From an uncultured Eubacterium sp. (GTDB lineage Bacteria > Bacillota > Clostridia > Lachnospirales > Lachnospiraceae), in NCBI GenBank assembly GCA_947642745.1, contig CANRTU010000039.1, forward strand, positions 1 to 43,346: DNA of 43,346 nt, given 5' to 3'. The notes beneath the pieces were generated by a model. That model saw only the letters and a program-made list of their open reading frames with translations. It was not told the DNA's origin and ran no database searches. A program made the position numbers and the translations under genes. Below, one piece after another: positions 15,775-25,084 of the stretch (position 1 is the stretch's first letter; each line of letters opens with the position of its first letter).

Positions 15775-16482
15775 ATGAACATACCGCAGCATGTGGCAAT
15801 TATACTGGATGGAAACGGCAGATGGGCAAAAAGTAAAGGAATGCCCCGCAATTACGGACATACAATGGGAGCGAAAAATGTGGAGAAAATCTGTGATACC
15901 GCTGGCCATATGGGAATAAAATATCTTACCGTCTATGCCTTTTCCACAGAGAACTGGGGCAGGCCGGAAGGCGAAGTAGAGGAACTGATGCGCCTTCTGG
16001 GCAGTTATATGAAAACCTGTCTGAGAACAGCGAAAAAGAACAATATGCGTGTCCGGGTGCTGGGCGATATTACAAGACTTTCGCCCACACTGCAAAAACA
16101 GATCCGTGAGCTGGAAGAAGTTTCCAGCCAGTACGATGGGTTTAACTTTCAGATAGCGTTAAATTATGGCAGCAGGGATGAAATGATCCGTGCCATGAAA
16201 AATATGTACCGGGACGTGGCCCTGGGAAAGCTGGCGGCAGAGGATCTTACAGAAGACATATTCGCCGGATATCTGGATACCAGGGATATTCCGGATCCGG
16301 ATCTTTTGATCCGCACCAGCGGGGAACAGCGTCTTTCTAATTTTCTGCTCTGGCAGTCAGCTTACAGTGAATTTTATTTTACACCGCTGCCCTGGCCGGA
16401 TTTTGATGAAGCAGAATTAAAGAAGGCGGTTATGGCATATAATAACAGAGACCGCAGATTTGGCGGATTAACGGCACAATAA
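15775..16482 (+). CDS. uppS: Undecaprenyl diphosphate synthase (cis-prenyltransferase)
   Basis: A 235-residue cis-prenyltransferase that extends farnesyl-PP with eight isopentenyl units to give the C55 lipid carrier for peptidoglycan and surface glycans. Conserved segments are HVAIILDGNGRWA (Asp12, Mg site), GHTMGAKNV, YLTVYAFSTENW, NFQIALNYGSRDE and LLIRTSGEQRLSNFLLWQ, with the C-terminal tail NRDRRFGG. An AGGGGAAGG site precedes the ATG. It starts the uppS-cdsA-dxr-rseP unit. Confidence 0.97.
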   Translation: MNIPQHVAIILDGNGRWAKSKGMPRNYGHTMGAKNVEKICDTAGHMGIKYLTVYAFSTENWGRPEGEVEELMRLLGSYMKTCLRTAKKNNMRVRVLGDITRLSPTLQKQIRELEEVSSQYDGFNFQIALNYGSRDEMIRAMKNMYRDVALGKLAAEDLTEDIFAGYLDTRDIPDPDLLIRTSGEQRLSNFLLWQSAYSEFYFTPLPWPDFDEAELKKAVMAYNNRDRRFGGLTAQ

Positions 16483-16511
16483 GCCCTGCCGGAAAGAAAA
16501 GGGGTAGTCAG

Positions 16512-17312
16512 ATGTTTAAGATAAGGCTTTTGAGCGGGATAGCGCTGGTGATTGCGGCGCTGGTTCTTGTGACAACAGGCGGGGATGTGCTGCTTGCGGC
16601 TGCCTGTATCATCTCCCTGACCGGCATGTACGAATTATACCGTGTCCTTGGATTTGAACGCAGATCAGCGGCATGTATCGGTTATCTGGCCGCAGTCGTA
16701 TATTATTCGCATCTGTATGAGCCATGGATTCCGGATATGATGATTTTTGTACTGGCGTTTATGGTGATACTGCTGTTTGTATACGTACTGGCATATCCGG
16801 CGTATCATGCCTCGCAGATTATGGCGGCGTTTTTTGGTGTGTTTTATGTGGCGGTCATGTTAAGCGGAGTCTGGCTGACCAGAATGCTGGAAAACGGGGC
16901 TTATCTGGTCTGGCTGATTTTTCTGTGTTCCTGGGGATGCGATACCTGTGCGTATTGTGTGGGCGTGCGCTTTGGAAAGCACCAGATGTCTCCGCTGCTT
17001 TCTCCGAAAAAATCAGTGGAGGGAGCTATTGGCGGCCTGACGGGCACATTTTTTCTGACCGCTTTGTATGGGACGCTGTTTCGCAGACAGATGGGCATTA
17101 CCGGTAATGAAATATGGATACTGGCGGCGATCAGTGTGGCCGGCGGTGTGATTTCCATGATTGGTGATCTGGCGGCGTCCGGCATCAAGCGAAACTATGA
17201 GATTAAAGATTACGGTAAGCTGATACCGGGACATGGAGGGATTCTGGACCGGTTTGACAGCGTGATTTTTACGGCGCCGGTCATTTATTATCTGGCCGCT
17301 TATATTTTATAA
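16512..17312 (+). CDS. cdsA: Phosphatidate cytidylyltransferase (CDP-diacylglycerol synthase)
   Basis: A 266-residue integral membrane protein with about seven hydrophobic segments, making CDP-diacylglycerol from phosphatidate and CTP. The C-terminal CdsA signature is visible: SPKKSVEGAIGG, IGDLAASGIKRNYEIKDYG and IPGHGGILDRFDSVIF. Length is normal. It follows uppS by 29 bases with an AAAGGGG site and precedes dxr by 32 bases, the usual order. Confidence 0.96.
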   Translation: MFKIRLLSGIALVIAALVLVTTGGDVLLAAACIISLTGMYELYRVLGFERRSAACIGYLAAVVYYSHLYEPWIPDMMIFVLAFMVILLFVYVLAYPAYHASQIMAAFFGVFYVAVMLSGVWLTRMLENGAYLVWLIFLCSWGCDTCAYCVGVRFGKHQMSPLLSPKKSVEGAIGGLTGTFFLTALYGTLFRRQMGITGNEIWILAAISVAGGVISMIGDLAASGIKRNYEIKDYGKLIPGHGGILDRFDSVIFTAPVIYYLAAYIL

Positions 17313-17344
17313 TAGTATGATTTTAAATTAAAGGTGGGAGAGAC

Positions 17345-18487
17345 GTGAAAAAAATCGCAATTGCAGGCTCTACAGGCTCCATCGGCACCCAGACACTGGA
17401 TGTGGTAAGGGAGCGGGGAGATATTCAGGTAATGGCGCTGACTGCCGGGTCCAATATACGGCTGCTGGAACAGCAGATACGGGAATTCGGGCCCGGACTG
17501 GCGGCTGTCTGGAAAGAAGAAGATGCGGCCAGTTTAAGAACCAGTACCGCTGATCTTCCGGTAAGGATAGTCAGTGGCATGGACGGCCTGCTGGAAGCAG
17601 CCACTATACCGGAATCAGACATGCTGGTAACGGCAATTGTAGGCATGATCGGGCTGCGGCCCACGATAGCCGCCATACAGGCCGGAAAAGATATTGCCCT
17701 GGCTAACAAGGAAACGCTGGTTACCGCAGGACACCTGATTATGCCGCTGGCAGAAGAACACGGGGTGCGCATTCTTCCAGTGGACAGCGAGCACAGCGCC
17801 ATTTTTCAGTGTCTGCAGGGAGAGAAGGGAAACAGTATCCATAAAATACTGCTGACTGCTTCCGGCGGGCCGTTTCGTGGAAAGAAACGGGAGGAGCTTT
17901 CGGATGTGCGGCTTGAGGACGCCTTAAAACATCCAAACTGGAGCATGGGCAGAAAAATTACGGTGGATTCCGCCACAATGGTAAATAAAGGTCTGGAAGT
18001 CATGGAGGCTAAATGGCTCTTTGACACGCCGCTGGAGCGGATTCAGGTAATTGTCCAGCCCCAGTCTGTCATTCATTCCATGGTGGAGTATGTGGATGGA
18101 AGCATTCTCGCCCAGCTTGGAACGCCGGATATGCGTCTTCCGATCCAGTATGCCCTGTATTATCCGGCCCGCAGGCCTCTTTCCGGCAGACGGCTGGATT
18201 TTTATGAGCTGGGGACGATTACTTTCGAAAAACCGGATCTGGAGACGTTTGAAGGGCTGCGGCTGGCGTATGAGGCTGCCGCACGGGGTGGCAGCATGCC
18301 TGTGATATTTAATGCGGCCAATGAATGCGCAGTGGCGAAATTTTTAAACCGGGACATTTCTTTTCTGGAAATTACACAGATCATTCACGAATGTATGGTA
18401 CACTGTACCTGTAAAGAGCATCCGGATCTGGATGAAATATTAGAAACAGAAAAATCTGTCCGTGAATGGATTGAAAGCAGGTGGTAG
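17345..18487 (+). CDS. dxr: 1-deoxy-D-xylulose 5-phosphate reductoisomerase
   Basis: A 380-residue enzyme of the MEP isoprenoid pathway, making 2-C-methyl-D-erythritol 4-phosphate from DXP with NADPH. It has the N-terminal GSTGSIGTQTLDVV dinucleotide fold, LANKETLVTAG, the metal-binding VDSEHSAIFQCLQ, TASGGPF with the flexible loop, HPNWSMGRKITVDSATMVNKGLE and VHSMVEY-like IHSMVEY. The start is GTG at 17345, with AGGTGGGAG a few bases upstream. It is followed at one base distance by rseP. Its product feeds UppS, encoded two genes earlier. Confidence 0.97.
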   Translation: MKKIAIAGSTGSIGTQTLDVVRERGDIQVMALTAGSNIRLLEQQIREFGPGLAAVWKEEDAASLRTSTADLPVRIVSGMDGLLEAATIPESDMLVTAIVGMIGLRPTIAAIQAGKDIALANKETLVTAGHLIMPLAEEHGVRILPVDSEHSAIFQCLQGEKGNSIHKILLTASGGPFRGKKREELSDVRLEDALKHPNWSMGRKITVDSATMVNKGLEVMEAKWLFDTPLERIQVIVQPQSVIHSMVEYVDGSILAQLGTPDMRLPIQYALYYPARRPLSGRRLDFYELGTITFEKPDLETFEGLRLAYEAAARGGSMPVIFNAANECAVAKFLNRDISFLEITQIIHECMVHCTCKEHPDLDEILETEKSVREWIESRW

Positions 18488-18488
18488 A

Positions 18489-19523
18489 TTGAACATTATT
18501 TTAGCGCTGATTATTTTCAGTATTATTATACTGTTTCACGAGCTGGGACATTTTCTGCTGGCAAAGTACAACGATGTACGGGTCAACGAATTCTGTCTGG
18601 GACTGGGTCCGACGCTGGTCGGATTCACAAAAGGTGAGACAAAGTATTCTTTAAAACTGCTGCCTTTTGGCGGCGCCTGTATGATGGAAGGCGAGGACGA
18701 GGACAGCAGCGACGACCGGGGATTTAACAACAAGTCTGTGCTGCAGCGGTTTTCTATTGTGGTGGCAGGGCCGGTGTTTAATTTTATTATGGCCTTTATC
18801 TTCTCATTGATTGTGGTGGCATGCGTGGGATTCGACCCGCCGGTGCTTACAGACGTAATGGACGGTTATCCGGCGCAGGAGGCAGGCCTGCAGGCCGGGG
18901 ATTCCATAGTGCGGATGGGAAATAAAAGGATTCATCTGTACCGGGAAGTATCGTTTTATACGTATTTCCATGCGGGAGAAGCGGTGGATATTACTTATGA
19001 GCGGGACGGCGAAAAGTATCAGACAGTACTAACGCCAGCCTATGACGAAGAAAGCGGCCGGTATCTGTTCGGATTTTACGGCGCTGCGGGCCGTACAAAA
19101 GGAAATGTGCTGCAGACGCTCCAGTACGGGGTGTATGAGGTAAAATACTGGATCGTCACCACCATGGAAAGCCTGGGACAGCTGGTGAGAGGGCGGGTCA
19201 GCGTCAATGACCTCTCCGGACCGGTGGGGATCGTAAAGACCATTGGGGATACGTATACAGAGACGAAACCGGCTGGCATGTTTTATGTACTGATGAGCCT
19301 GATGAATATGTGTATTCTGTTGTCCGCAAACCTGGGGGTAATGAACCTGCTGCCAATTCCGGCTCTGGACGGGGGAAGACTTGTATTTCTCATAATAGAA
19401 GGAGTACGCAGAAAACGTTTCGATCCGGACAAGGAAGGAGCGCTGAACTTTGTCTTTCTGATGGCGCTGATGGTACTGATGGTCGTGATTATGTTTAACG
19501 ATATACGAAAACTGATCATGTAA
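18489..19523 (+). CDS. rseP: RIP metalloprotease RseP (site-2 protease)
   Basis: A 344-residue intramembrane zinc protease. HELGH at residues 17-21 in the first membrane segment provides the zinc ligands and the catalytic Glu, a PDZ domain (about 120-195, VMDGYPAQEAGLQAGDSIV) follows, and the second active-site motif NLLPIPALDGGRL lies in the penultimate membrane segment. The TTG at 18489 is preferred: AGGTGG lies four bases upstream, it begins one base after the dxr stop, and it gives the family start NIILALIIF. A GTG at 18462 would overlap dxr. Such proteases cleave anti-sigma factors and signal peptide remnants. Confidence 0.93.
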   Translation: MNIILALIIFSIIILFHELGHFLLAKYNDVRVNEFCLGLGPTLVGFTKGETKYSLKLLPFGGACMMEGEDEDSSDDRGFNNKSVLQRFSIVVAGPVFNFIMAFIFSLIVVACVGFDPPVLTDVMDGYPAQEAGLQAGDSIVRMGNKRIHLYREVSFYTYFHAGEAVDITYERDGEKYQTVLTPAYDEESGRYLFGFYGAAGRTKGNVLQTLQYGVYEVKYWIVTTMESLGQLVRGRVSVNDLSGPVGIVKTIGDTYTETKPAGMFYVLMSLMNMCILLSANLGVMNLLPIPALDGGRLVFLIIEGVRRKRFDPDKEGALNFVFLMALMVLMVVIMFNDIRKLIM

Positions 19524-19719
19524 CAGTATCCGGGCTGTTCTGTCTGCGCTTTGATGCGCCGACAGGGTCAGGCCGGGTGTATGCCGCGGGCTGCGGATAA
19601 AAAACATGATGCGGTGCGTCCGTTCCCGGATAAAATTCAAAGGATAAACGGGCTGCGCCAGTCTGCCGGAGCGGTCGTTTTGCGATGATATTTTTAGAAA
19701 CAGAAAAGAGGTGTTCACA

Positions 19720-22539
19720 ATGCTGGTGCTGCAGGCAAACAGCGAACTGGAACAGACATTTCAGAAACTGATACAGACCATGGGCGCAAAGATTGCATGG
19801 AACGGGCGGTTTGTGATTATGGACAATCAGATGATTCTGGAGGGAAAGGTGCGTTCCCTTTTCTTTCAGTTCGATACGAGGCAGGTAAAGACAGATCTGA
19901 TCGAACTTACCATTGCGCAGGAGCAGATTGTGGAAATTTCCAGACACCCGGGGCTTCAGGATCTGGTGAATATTATCCTCTATGCTTTTGGGAAATGGGG
20001 CACATTAAAAGGGCTGCGGGTGGAGCATGACTATGCGCAGCTTAACCAGCTGTTTCAGAAAATTTTACATATGTATGAGATCGAACCGGCGTTTCAGAAA
20101 GACAATTTCCGTTTCTACAGAAAAGGGATGCGGATAACGTATGAAGATGTGATGGAAACTGTACTGCGGTCTGAACAAAAACCTCCGGAACAGACAGAAG
20201 AAGAGTGGGAAAAAGAAGCGCAGGGGCTCTGGCACAGACTGATCTGGAAAAACAGACAGCGGACATTTCAAAAGACAGATACTACCCTCACAGAGCGGGT
20301 TACAGACCGGATGGGAAACAACTTTTACCTGGTGGGCTATCAGTGTCCCCAGTGTTCGGATAAGATGCACATGGCTGTCTATCCGGTGGGAAAAGAACAA
20401 CGGATTGAGACAGAGGAGAAGGGTGTGTTTATGGCCAGGGTCTATACCTGTGACCAGTGCAACTGCTTTTATACTCCAAGACCACAGCGCCTGCTGGCGG
20501 AAGGGCTTGTTTATGAAATGTCCTTCGGGGATGACAAGAAGGCATATGGGGATTATCTGGAACTGCTGGGTAAAAACGGGGAGCGGACGGCCAATTTTCA
20601 CTACAATGAATATGAAGCGCTGCGTAACCGGAGGCTGCAGGGCGACGGACAGCCGCAGGAAGATCCGGATCAGTTACAAAACGAGGCGGACGCTTTGCGC
20701 CAGATGGAGGATTTCAGCAGAAAGTCTGAATATCTGCCGGAAGAAGTATTTTCCAGGTTTACAGACCGGGTAGAAGAGGGATTTTACCCGGACCAGGCAG
20801 TGGCTAAACACGAAAAAGCCATTCAGCAGCAGGTAAAGCTGCGCCGGGCCAATGCAAAGAAATATGAAAAACATCAGAATCAGCAAAAAGCCGGAGGGCC
20901 GGATGACAGCGGCCGCCCGGACAGGACGCCGGCGGACAGGGAAGGCGCTGCTGGTATACAAAGAGCCGTGAAGGCTGCCGGCAGGAATCAGTTGGAAGAC
21001 CATCATCAGTCCATCCGGTCCGGCAGCGGAACGGATGGGAGAGTATTGTCTGCGAAACAGCCAGGGACAGGCATATCCGGCATTTCCGGGAAAGAGGGAC
21101 GGGAATTTTCCAACCCTGGAAAAGAAGGAACTCTTTCCGGGAGAACGGCGCCTTCCGGTTCCAGGAATCCGGCAGCGGATGCCCGTATGCAGAAATATGC
21201 CGCCCGCCTTGGGGTACTGGAGAGGCTGTCAGCCAGACAGAGAGCGGAATTCAAAAAACAGGTATTAAATGACCGTACCCTGGATGAGACTGCCAGGGCA
21301 GAAATTCTGCGCCCGATTGAAAAAGCGGAACTGAAAGAAAAGACAGCGGGCATTGAGAAAAAAGTAGAAAGCTGCCAGCAAAGAAGTTACGGGCAGATAC
21401 AGAAAGTAATAAAAGAAGTGGAAGAAGCAGACCTTCCGTCACAGACAAAGCAGTCCTTTCTGGACCGGCTTTACGGCCTGATCCGCCAGAGGGCGGGTGA
21501 AGAGGTAAGGGGGATTATGGACAGGATTCCAAAATATATGGACAGAGCCGGATTCCGGGAGCTGGAAGAAAAGCTGTCTGTCTATAAAGAAGCGGATCTG
21601 TCCCCGTATCAGGAAATACTGCGCAGTAAGAGAGAAGAGGCTGAAAAGCGGGAAATAGCTTCCATGGTAAAGCGTGCCCGCAAAACCGGCCGGGGAGATT
21701 ATGTCAGTCTGATGGCCCGTCTGGAAAAGCAGGGATTTGCGGACGAAAATGTGGCGCCCTATATGGAGAAATTAACAGAGCGGATCCGTCAGCTGGACGA
21801 AGAGCGGATTGATGAAATAAGCAGGAATATCCAGTCCATGGATTTTGATGCGGCGGCGGATGCTTATGAACAGATTTCCCAAGGCAGTTTTCTGCCGGAA
21901 TTAAAAGATAACGCCCTGGAAATGCTGAAAAGGCGTCTGGAAAAAATCCGGACAGATGAATGTCAGCTGCTGGTCCGGAAGCTGCAGGAAGAGATGCAGG
22001 GAAAAATAAAGGAAAATGGCAGGCATCATTTTTATCCTGCCAGGAAAGTAATGATGAAACAGGCCGGTCCGGCGGAAGTACATGTGTTTGAACGGGCAAT
22101 GGCGACTTATGCCGGCGGCAGGAATCTGTTTGAGTATCCGGTCTTTGCCGTGGATACTTCCAGAAACAGGAGCGGTAAAAACGGAATGATGCTGACGCCG
22201 GAAAACCTTTTTTACTGTACCCGTCTGAATTCCTATGCGATACCGGTAAATGCCATTGACAGCATTACCGCATCCACCGGGCTGATGAACCGCAGACTGA
22301 CGCTGGAAGAACGAAACGGGGCAAAACATAAGCTGCCCTGTGTGGTTTCTTCCGCAGAGCTGGAAGACTGGGCCGGGGTGCTGGATGAATTTGTCCATTA
22401 CCTGCAGGAAAAGCCGGCGTCCAGGAAGCTGGAATACCTGGCAAAAGAAAAGCATGATACAATCTGCTGTTTCCGCTGCGGCTGTATATATAAAAGCGGC
22501 GATGTCTGTCCGGAGTGCGGTTACAAAATGAACCGGTAA
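19720..22539 (+). CDS. Large uncharacterised protein with zinc ribbons and a PH-like region
   Basis: A 939-residue cytoplasmic protein that I cannot assign to a named family. Residues 1-200 form an alpha/beta region (FFQFDTRQ, FGKWGTLKGLRVEHDY). A first four-Cys zinc ribbon uses CPQC (about 209) and CDQC (about 244). A low-complexity Gly/Ser/Pro/Arg stretch follows (about 390-490), then long, charged helical segments (about 490-790) that look like tandem helical repeats. A PH-like beta region comes next (about 800-905, MLTPENLFYC, IPVNAIDSITAS). A C-terminal zinc ribbon ends it, with CFRCGC and CPECGY. The ATG at 19720 has AAGAGG eight bases upstream; a GTG at 19711 overlaps that site. It lies 196 bases after rseP and may be co-transcribed with it. 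Scaffold or stress-sensing roles are speculation. Confidence 0.75.
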   Translation: MLVLQANSELEQTFQKLIQTMGAKIAWNGRFVIMDNQMILEGKVRSLFFQFDTRQVKTDLIELTIAQEQIVEISRHPGLQDLVNIILYAFGKWGTLKGLRVEHDYAQLNQLFQKILHMYEIEPAFQKDNFRFYRKGMRITYEDVMETVLRSEQKPPEQTEEEWEKEAQGLWHRLIWKNRQRTFQKTDTTLTERVTDRMGNNFYLVGYQCPQCSDKMHMAVYPVGKEQRIETEEKGVFMARVYTCDQCNCFYTPRPQRLLAEGLVYEMSFGDDKKAYGDYLELLGKNGERTANFHYNEYEALRNRRLQGDGQPQEDPDQLQNEADALRQMEDFSRKSEYLPEEVFSRFTDRVEEGFYPDQAVAKHEKAIQQQVKLRRANAKKYEKHQNQQKAGGPDDSGRPDRTPADREGAAGIQRAVKAAGRNQLEDHHQSIRSGSGTDGRVLSAKQPGTGISGISGKEGREFSNPGKEGTLSGRTAPSGSRNPAADARMQKYAARLGVLERLSARQRAEFKKQVLNDRTLDETARAEILRPIEKAELKEKTAGIEKKVESCQQRSYGQIQKVIKEVEEADLPSQTKQSFLDRLYGLIRQRAGEEVRGIMDRIPKYMDRAGFRELEEKLSVYKEADLSPYQEILRSKREEAEKREIASMVKRARKTGRGDYVSLMARLEKQGFADENVAPYMEKLTERIRQLDEERIDEISRNIQSMDFDAAADAYEQISQGSFLPELKDNALEMLKRRLEKIRTDECQLLVRKLQEEMQGKIKENGRHHFYPARKVMMKQAGPAEVHVFERAMATYAGGRNLFEYPVFAVDTSRNRSGKNGMMLTPENLFYCTRLNSYAIPVNAIDSITASTGLMNRRLTLEERNGAKHKLPCVVSSAELEDWAGVLDEFVHYLQEKPASRKLEYLAKEKHDTICCFRCGCIYKSGDVCPECGYKMNR

Positions 22540-22698
22540 CCAGGCAGGCATGTCCGGCAGCATTTCATTATTTACTAAATCCATAATAAATGCTATGATA
22601 GGTTGTGTTGTGCAAAGGTTATGCTTATTTTGTACAAATGAAAAGATAAGAGAAGTTACGAATAGTTATGAAAAGCTATGAAAGGATATCATTCGATT

Positions 22699-24441
22699 AT
22701 GAAACAATTAATGTTGGGCAACCAGGCGCTGGCAAGGGGGCTGTATGAGGCTGGCTGCCAGGTCGTATCCAGTTATCCGGGTACCCCGAGTACGGAAGTG
22801 ACTGAGGAAGCCGCAAAGTATGATGAAATATATTGTGAATGGGCGCCAAATGAAAAAGTGGCCATGGAAGTGGCTTTTGGTGCGTCACTGGCAGGAAAGC
22901 GGAGCTTTTGCGGTATGAAGCACGTGGGACTGAATGTGGCGGCTGATCCATTGTTTACCTGTTCTTATACAGGCGTTAACGGAGGCATGGTGATCTGCGT
23001 GGCAGACGACGCAGGTATGCATTCTTCCCAGAACGAGCAGGATTCCCGTCACTACGCAGTGGCAGCCAAACTGCCGATGCTGGAGCCTTCGGATTCTGGC
23101 GAGGCGCTGGAGTTCGCAAAATGTGCATTTGAACTTTCTGAAACATTTGATACACCGGTACTGATTAAAATGTGTACCAGAGTGGCCCATTCCCAGAGTA
23201 TTGTAGATACAAAGGAACGCATGGAACATTCTGCGATCCCATATGAGAAAAATATCGCAAAATATGTCATGATGCCGGGCAATGCCATCCGCCGTCATCC
23301 GCTGGTGGAAGAACGGACCAGGAAACTGAGGGATTATGCGGAGACCTGTTCTTTTAACCGTGTGGAAATGGGCGATCCGAAACTGGGAATTATCACGTCG
23401 TCCACCAGTTACCAGTATGTAAAGGAAGTGTTTGGCGATGAGGCATGTATTCTCAAGCTGGGCATGATCCACCCGCTTCCCGAGAAGTTAATTCTGGATT
23501 TTGCGTCTAAGGTGGAAAAACTTGTTATCGTGGAAGAACTGGATCCGGTCATTGAGACCCATTGTAAAAATCTGGGCCTTACCGTAACAGGCAAGGACGT
23601 GCTGCCACTGGAAGGCGAATATTCCCAGAACCTGATTGCGGAAAAACTGGGTGTAAGCCTGCCGGCCAGCAAAAGTCTGGGAGAAACACTGCCTTTCAGA
23701 CCTCCGGTCATGTGCGCCGGATGTCCTCACAGAGGCCTGTTTTACATATTATCAAAAAATAAATGCACGGTGCTGGGGGATATCGGCTGCTATACGCTGG
23801 GTGCGGTGGCGCCGTTAAACGCCATGGAAATGACGCTGTGCATGGGAGCGTCCATCAGTGCGGTTCACGGATTTAACAAAGCGCTGGGCAGTGAGAGCGA
23901 AGGGCGCACGGTGGCAGTGATCGGTGATTCTACCTTTATGCATTCCGGTATGACCGGCCTTGCCAATATCGCATACAATCAGAGCAATTCCACGGTTATT
24001 ATCCTGGATAATTCCATTACCGGCATGACCGGACATCAGCAGAATCCCACCACCGGCTATAATATTAAAGGAGATCCGGCTGGAAAAATTGATCTGGAAA
24101 ACCTGTGTCGTTCCATGGGATTTCAGCGGGTAGCTGTGGCGGACCCTTATGATCTGAAAGAATGCGAACGGATTTTAAAAGAAGAACTGGCAGCGGACGA
24201 GCCTTCGGTTATTATCAGCCGCAGGCCATGCGCCCTGTTAAAATATGTAAAACCACAGCCGCCGCTTCACGTGGATGCGGATAAATGCGCAGGCTGTAAA
24301 TCCTGTATGCGCCTGGGCTGCCCGGCCATCAGTATTAAAAATAATAAAGCTGTCATAGATGCCACGCTGTGTACAGGCTGCGGTGTCTGCCAGCAGTTAT
24401 GCGGTTTTGACGCATTACAGTCAGGGGAGGTAGGGAAATGA
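22699..24441 (+). CDS. iorA: Indolepyruvate:ferredoxin oxidoreductase, alpha subunit
   Basis: A 580-residue ThDP/iron-sulfur subunit that oxidatively decarboxylates indolepyruvate and other arylpyruvates to the arylacetyl-CoA with ferredoxin as acceptor. It opens MLGNQALARGLYEAG with SYPGTPSTEV, then the Pyr domain. A CAGCPHRG segment (about 346) and ThDP motif region GDSTFMHSGM with ILDNSITGMTGHQ follow. Two C-terminal 4Fe-4S motifs are CAGCKSCMRLGCP (about 530) and CTGCGVCQQLCG (about 559). The ATG at 22699 matches the family start and has AAAGGA upstream; an in-frame ATG at 22678 is the alternative. It overlaps iorB by ATGA. Confidence 0.95.
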   Translation: MKQLMLGNQALARGLYEAGCQVVSSYPGTPSTEVTEEAAKYDEIYCEWAPNEKVAMEVAFGASLAGKRSFCGMKHVGLNVAADPLFTCSYTGVNGGMVICVADDAGMHSSQNEQDSRHYAVAAKLPMLEPSDSGEALEFAKCAFELSETFDTPVLIKMCTRVAHSQSIVDTKERMEHSAIPYEKNIAKYVMMPGNAIRRHPLVEERTRKLRDYAETCSFNRVEMGDPKLGIITSSTSYQYVKEVFGDEACILKLGMIHPLPEKLILDFASKVEKLVIVEELDPVIETHCKNLGLTVTGKDVLPLEGEYSQNLIAEKLGVSLPASKSLGETLPFRPPVMCAGCPHRGLFYILSKNKCTVLGDIGCYTLGAVAPLNAMEMTLCMGASISAVHGFNKALGSESEGRTVAVIGDSTFMHSGMTGLANIAYNQSNSTVIILDNSITGMTGHQQNPTTGYNIKGDPAGKIDLENLCRSMGFQRVAVADPYDLKECERILKEELAADEPSVIISRRPCALLKYVKPQPPLHVDADKCAGCKSCMRLGCPAISIKNNKAVIDATLCTGCGVCQQLCGFDALQSGEVGK

Positions 24442-25013
24442 CAAAAAATATTATGATTGTCGGCGTAGGCGGACAGGGATCCCTGCTGGCCAGCAAGCTG
24501 CTGGGGCACCTGCTGTTATCCGAAGGCTATGATGTAAAAGTTTCAGAAGTACACGGTATGAGCCAGCGGGGCGGAAGCGTGGTGACATATGTGCGCTTTG
24601 GGGAAAAGGTATATTCGCCGGTTATTGACAAAGGACAGGCGGATGTGATCGTTTCTTTCGAAAAGCTGGAAGCGGCCCGCTATGTGGAATATTTAAAAGA
24701 AGACGGCAGGATTGTGGTAAATACCCAGGAGATTGATCCGATGCCGGTTATTACCGGAGCAGCGCCCTATCCGGACCAGCTGATTGAAAAAATGCGTGCC
24801 CTTCAAATCCGTGTGGATGCCATGGACGCACTGGCGCTGGCAGAAGAGGCCGGGTCTGCTAAAGCGGTAAATCTTGTACTCATGGGGCGGCTGTCCGGAT
24901 ATTTTGACATTCCGCTGGAGAAATGGCAGAAAGCAATTGATGAATGTGTGCCGGAAAAATTTGCGGCACTGAACCAGAAGGCATTTCTGCTGGGACGTGG
25001 GGAAAAAGCCTGA
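24438..25013 (+). CDS. iorB: Indolepyruvate:ferredoxin oxidoreductase, beta subunit
   Basis: A 191-residue gamma-type subunit of the 2-oxoacid:ferredoxin oxidoreductase family. It begins MIVGVGGQGSLLASKLLG, followed by VSEVHGMSQRGGSVVTYVRFG, the conserved region that binds CoA and contacts the alpha subunit. Length is typical. The ATG overlaps the iorA stop (ATGA), so the two subunits are translationally coupled. Arylacetyl-CoA from the complex can be converted by the downstream ligase into the free acid with ATP formation, or the ligase can recycle free arylacetates. Confidence 0.95.
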   Translation: MTKNIMIVGVGGQGSLLASKLLGHLLLSEGYDVKVSEVHGMSQRGGSVVTYVRFGEKVYSPVIDKGQADVIVSFEKLEAARYVEYLKEDGRIVVNTQEIDPMPVITGAAPYPDQLIEKMRALQIRVDAMDALALAEEAGSAKAVNLVLMGRLSGYFDIPLEKWQKAIDECVPEKFAALNQKAFLLGRGEKA

Positions 25014-25084
25014 CAGCGGCGGATACCAGCGTGTGTCTGTAATTGCATCAAATATTTACATAGAAACAGATGATTGGAGAAACA

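Noticed and set aside
19541..19566. Hairpin CTGTCTGCGC / GCGCCGACAG after rseP
   Set aside because: Imperfect stem without a T-run, so a terminator call is not supported.
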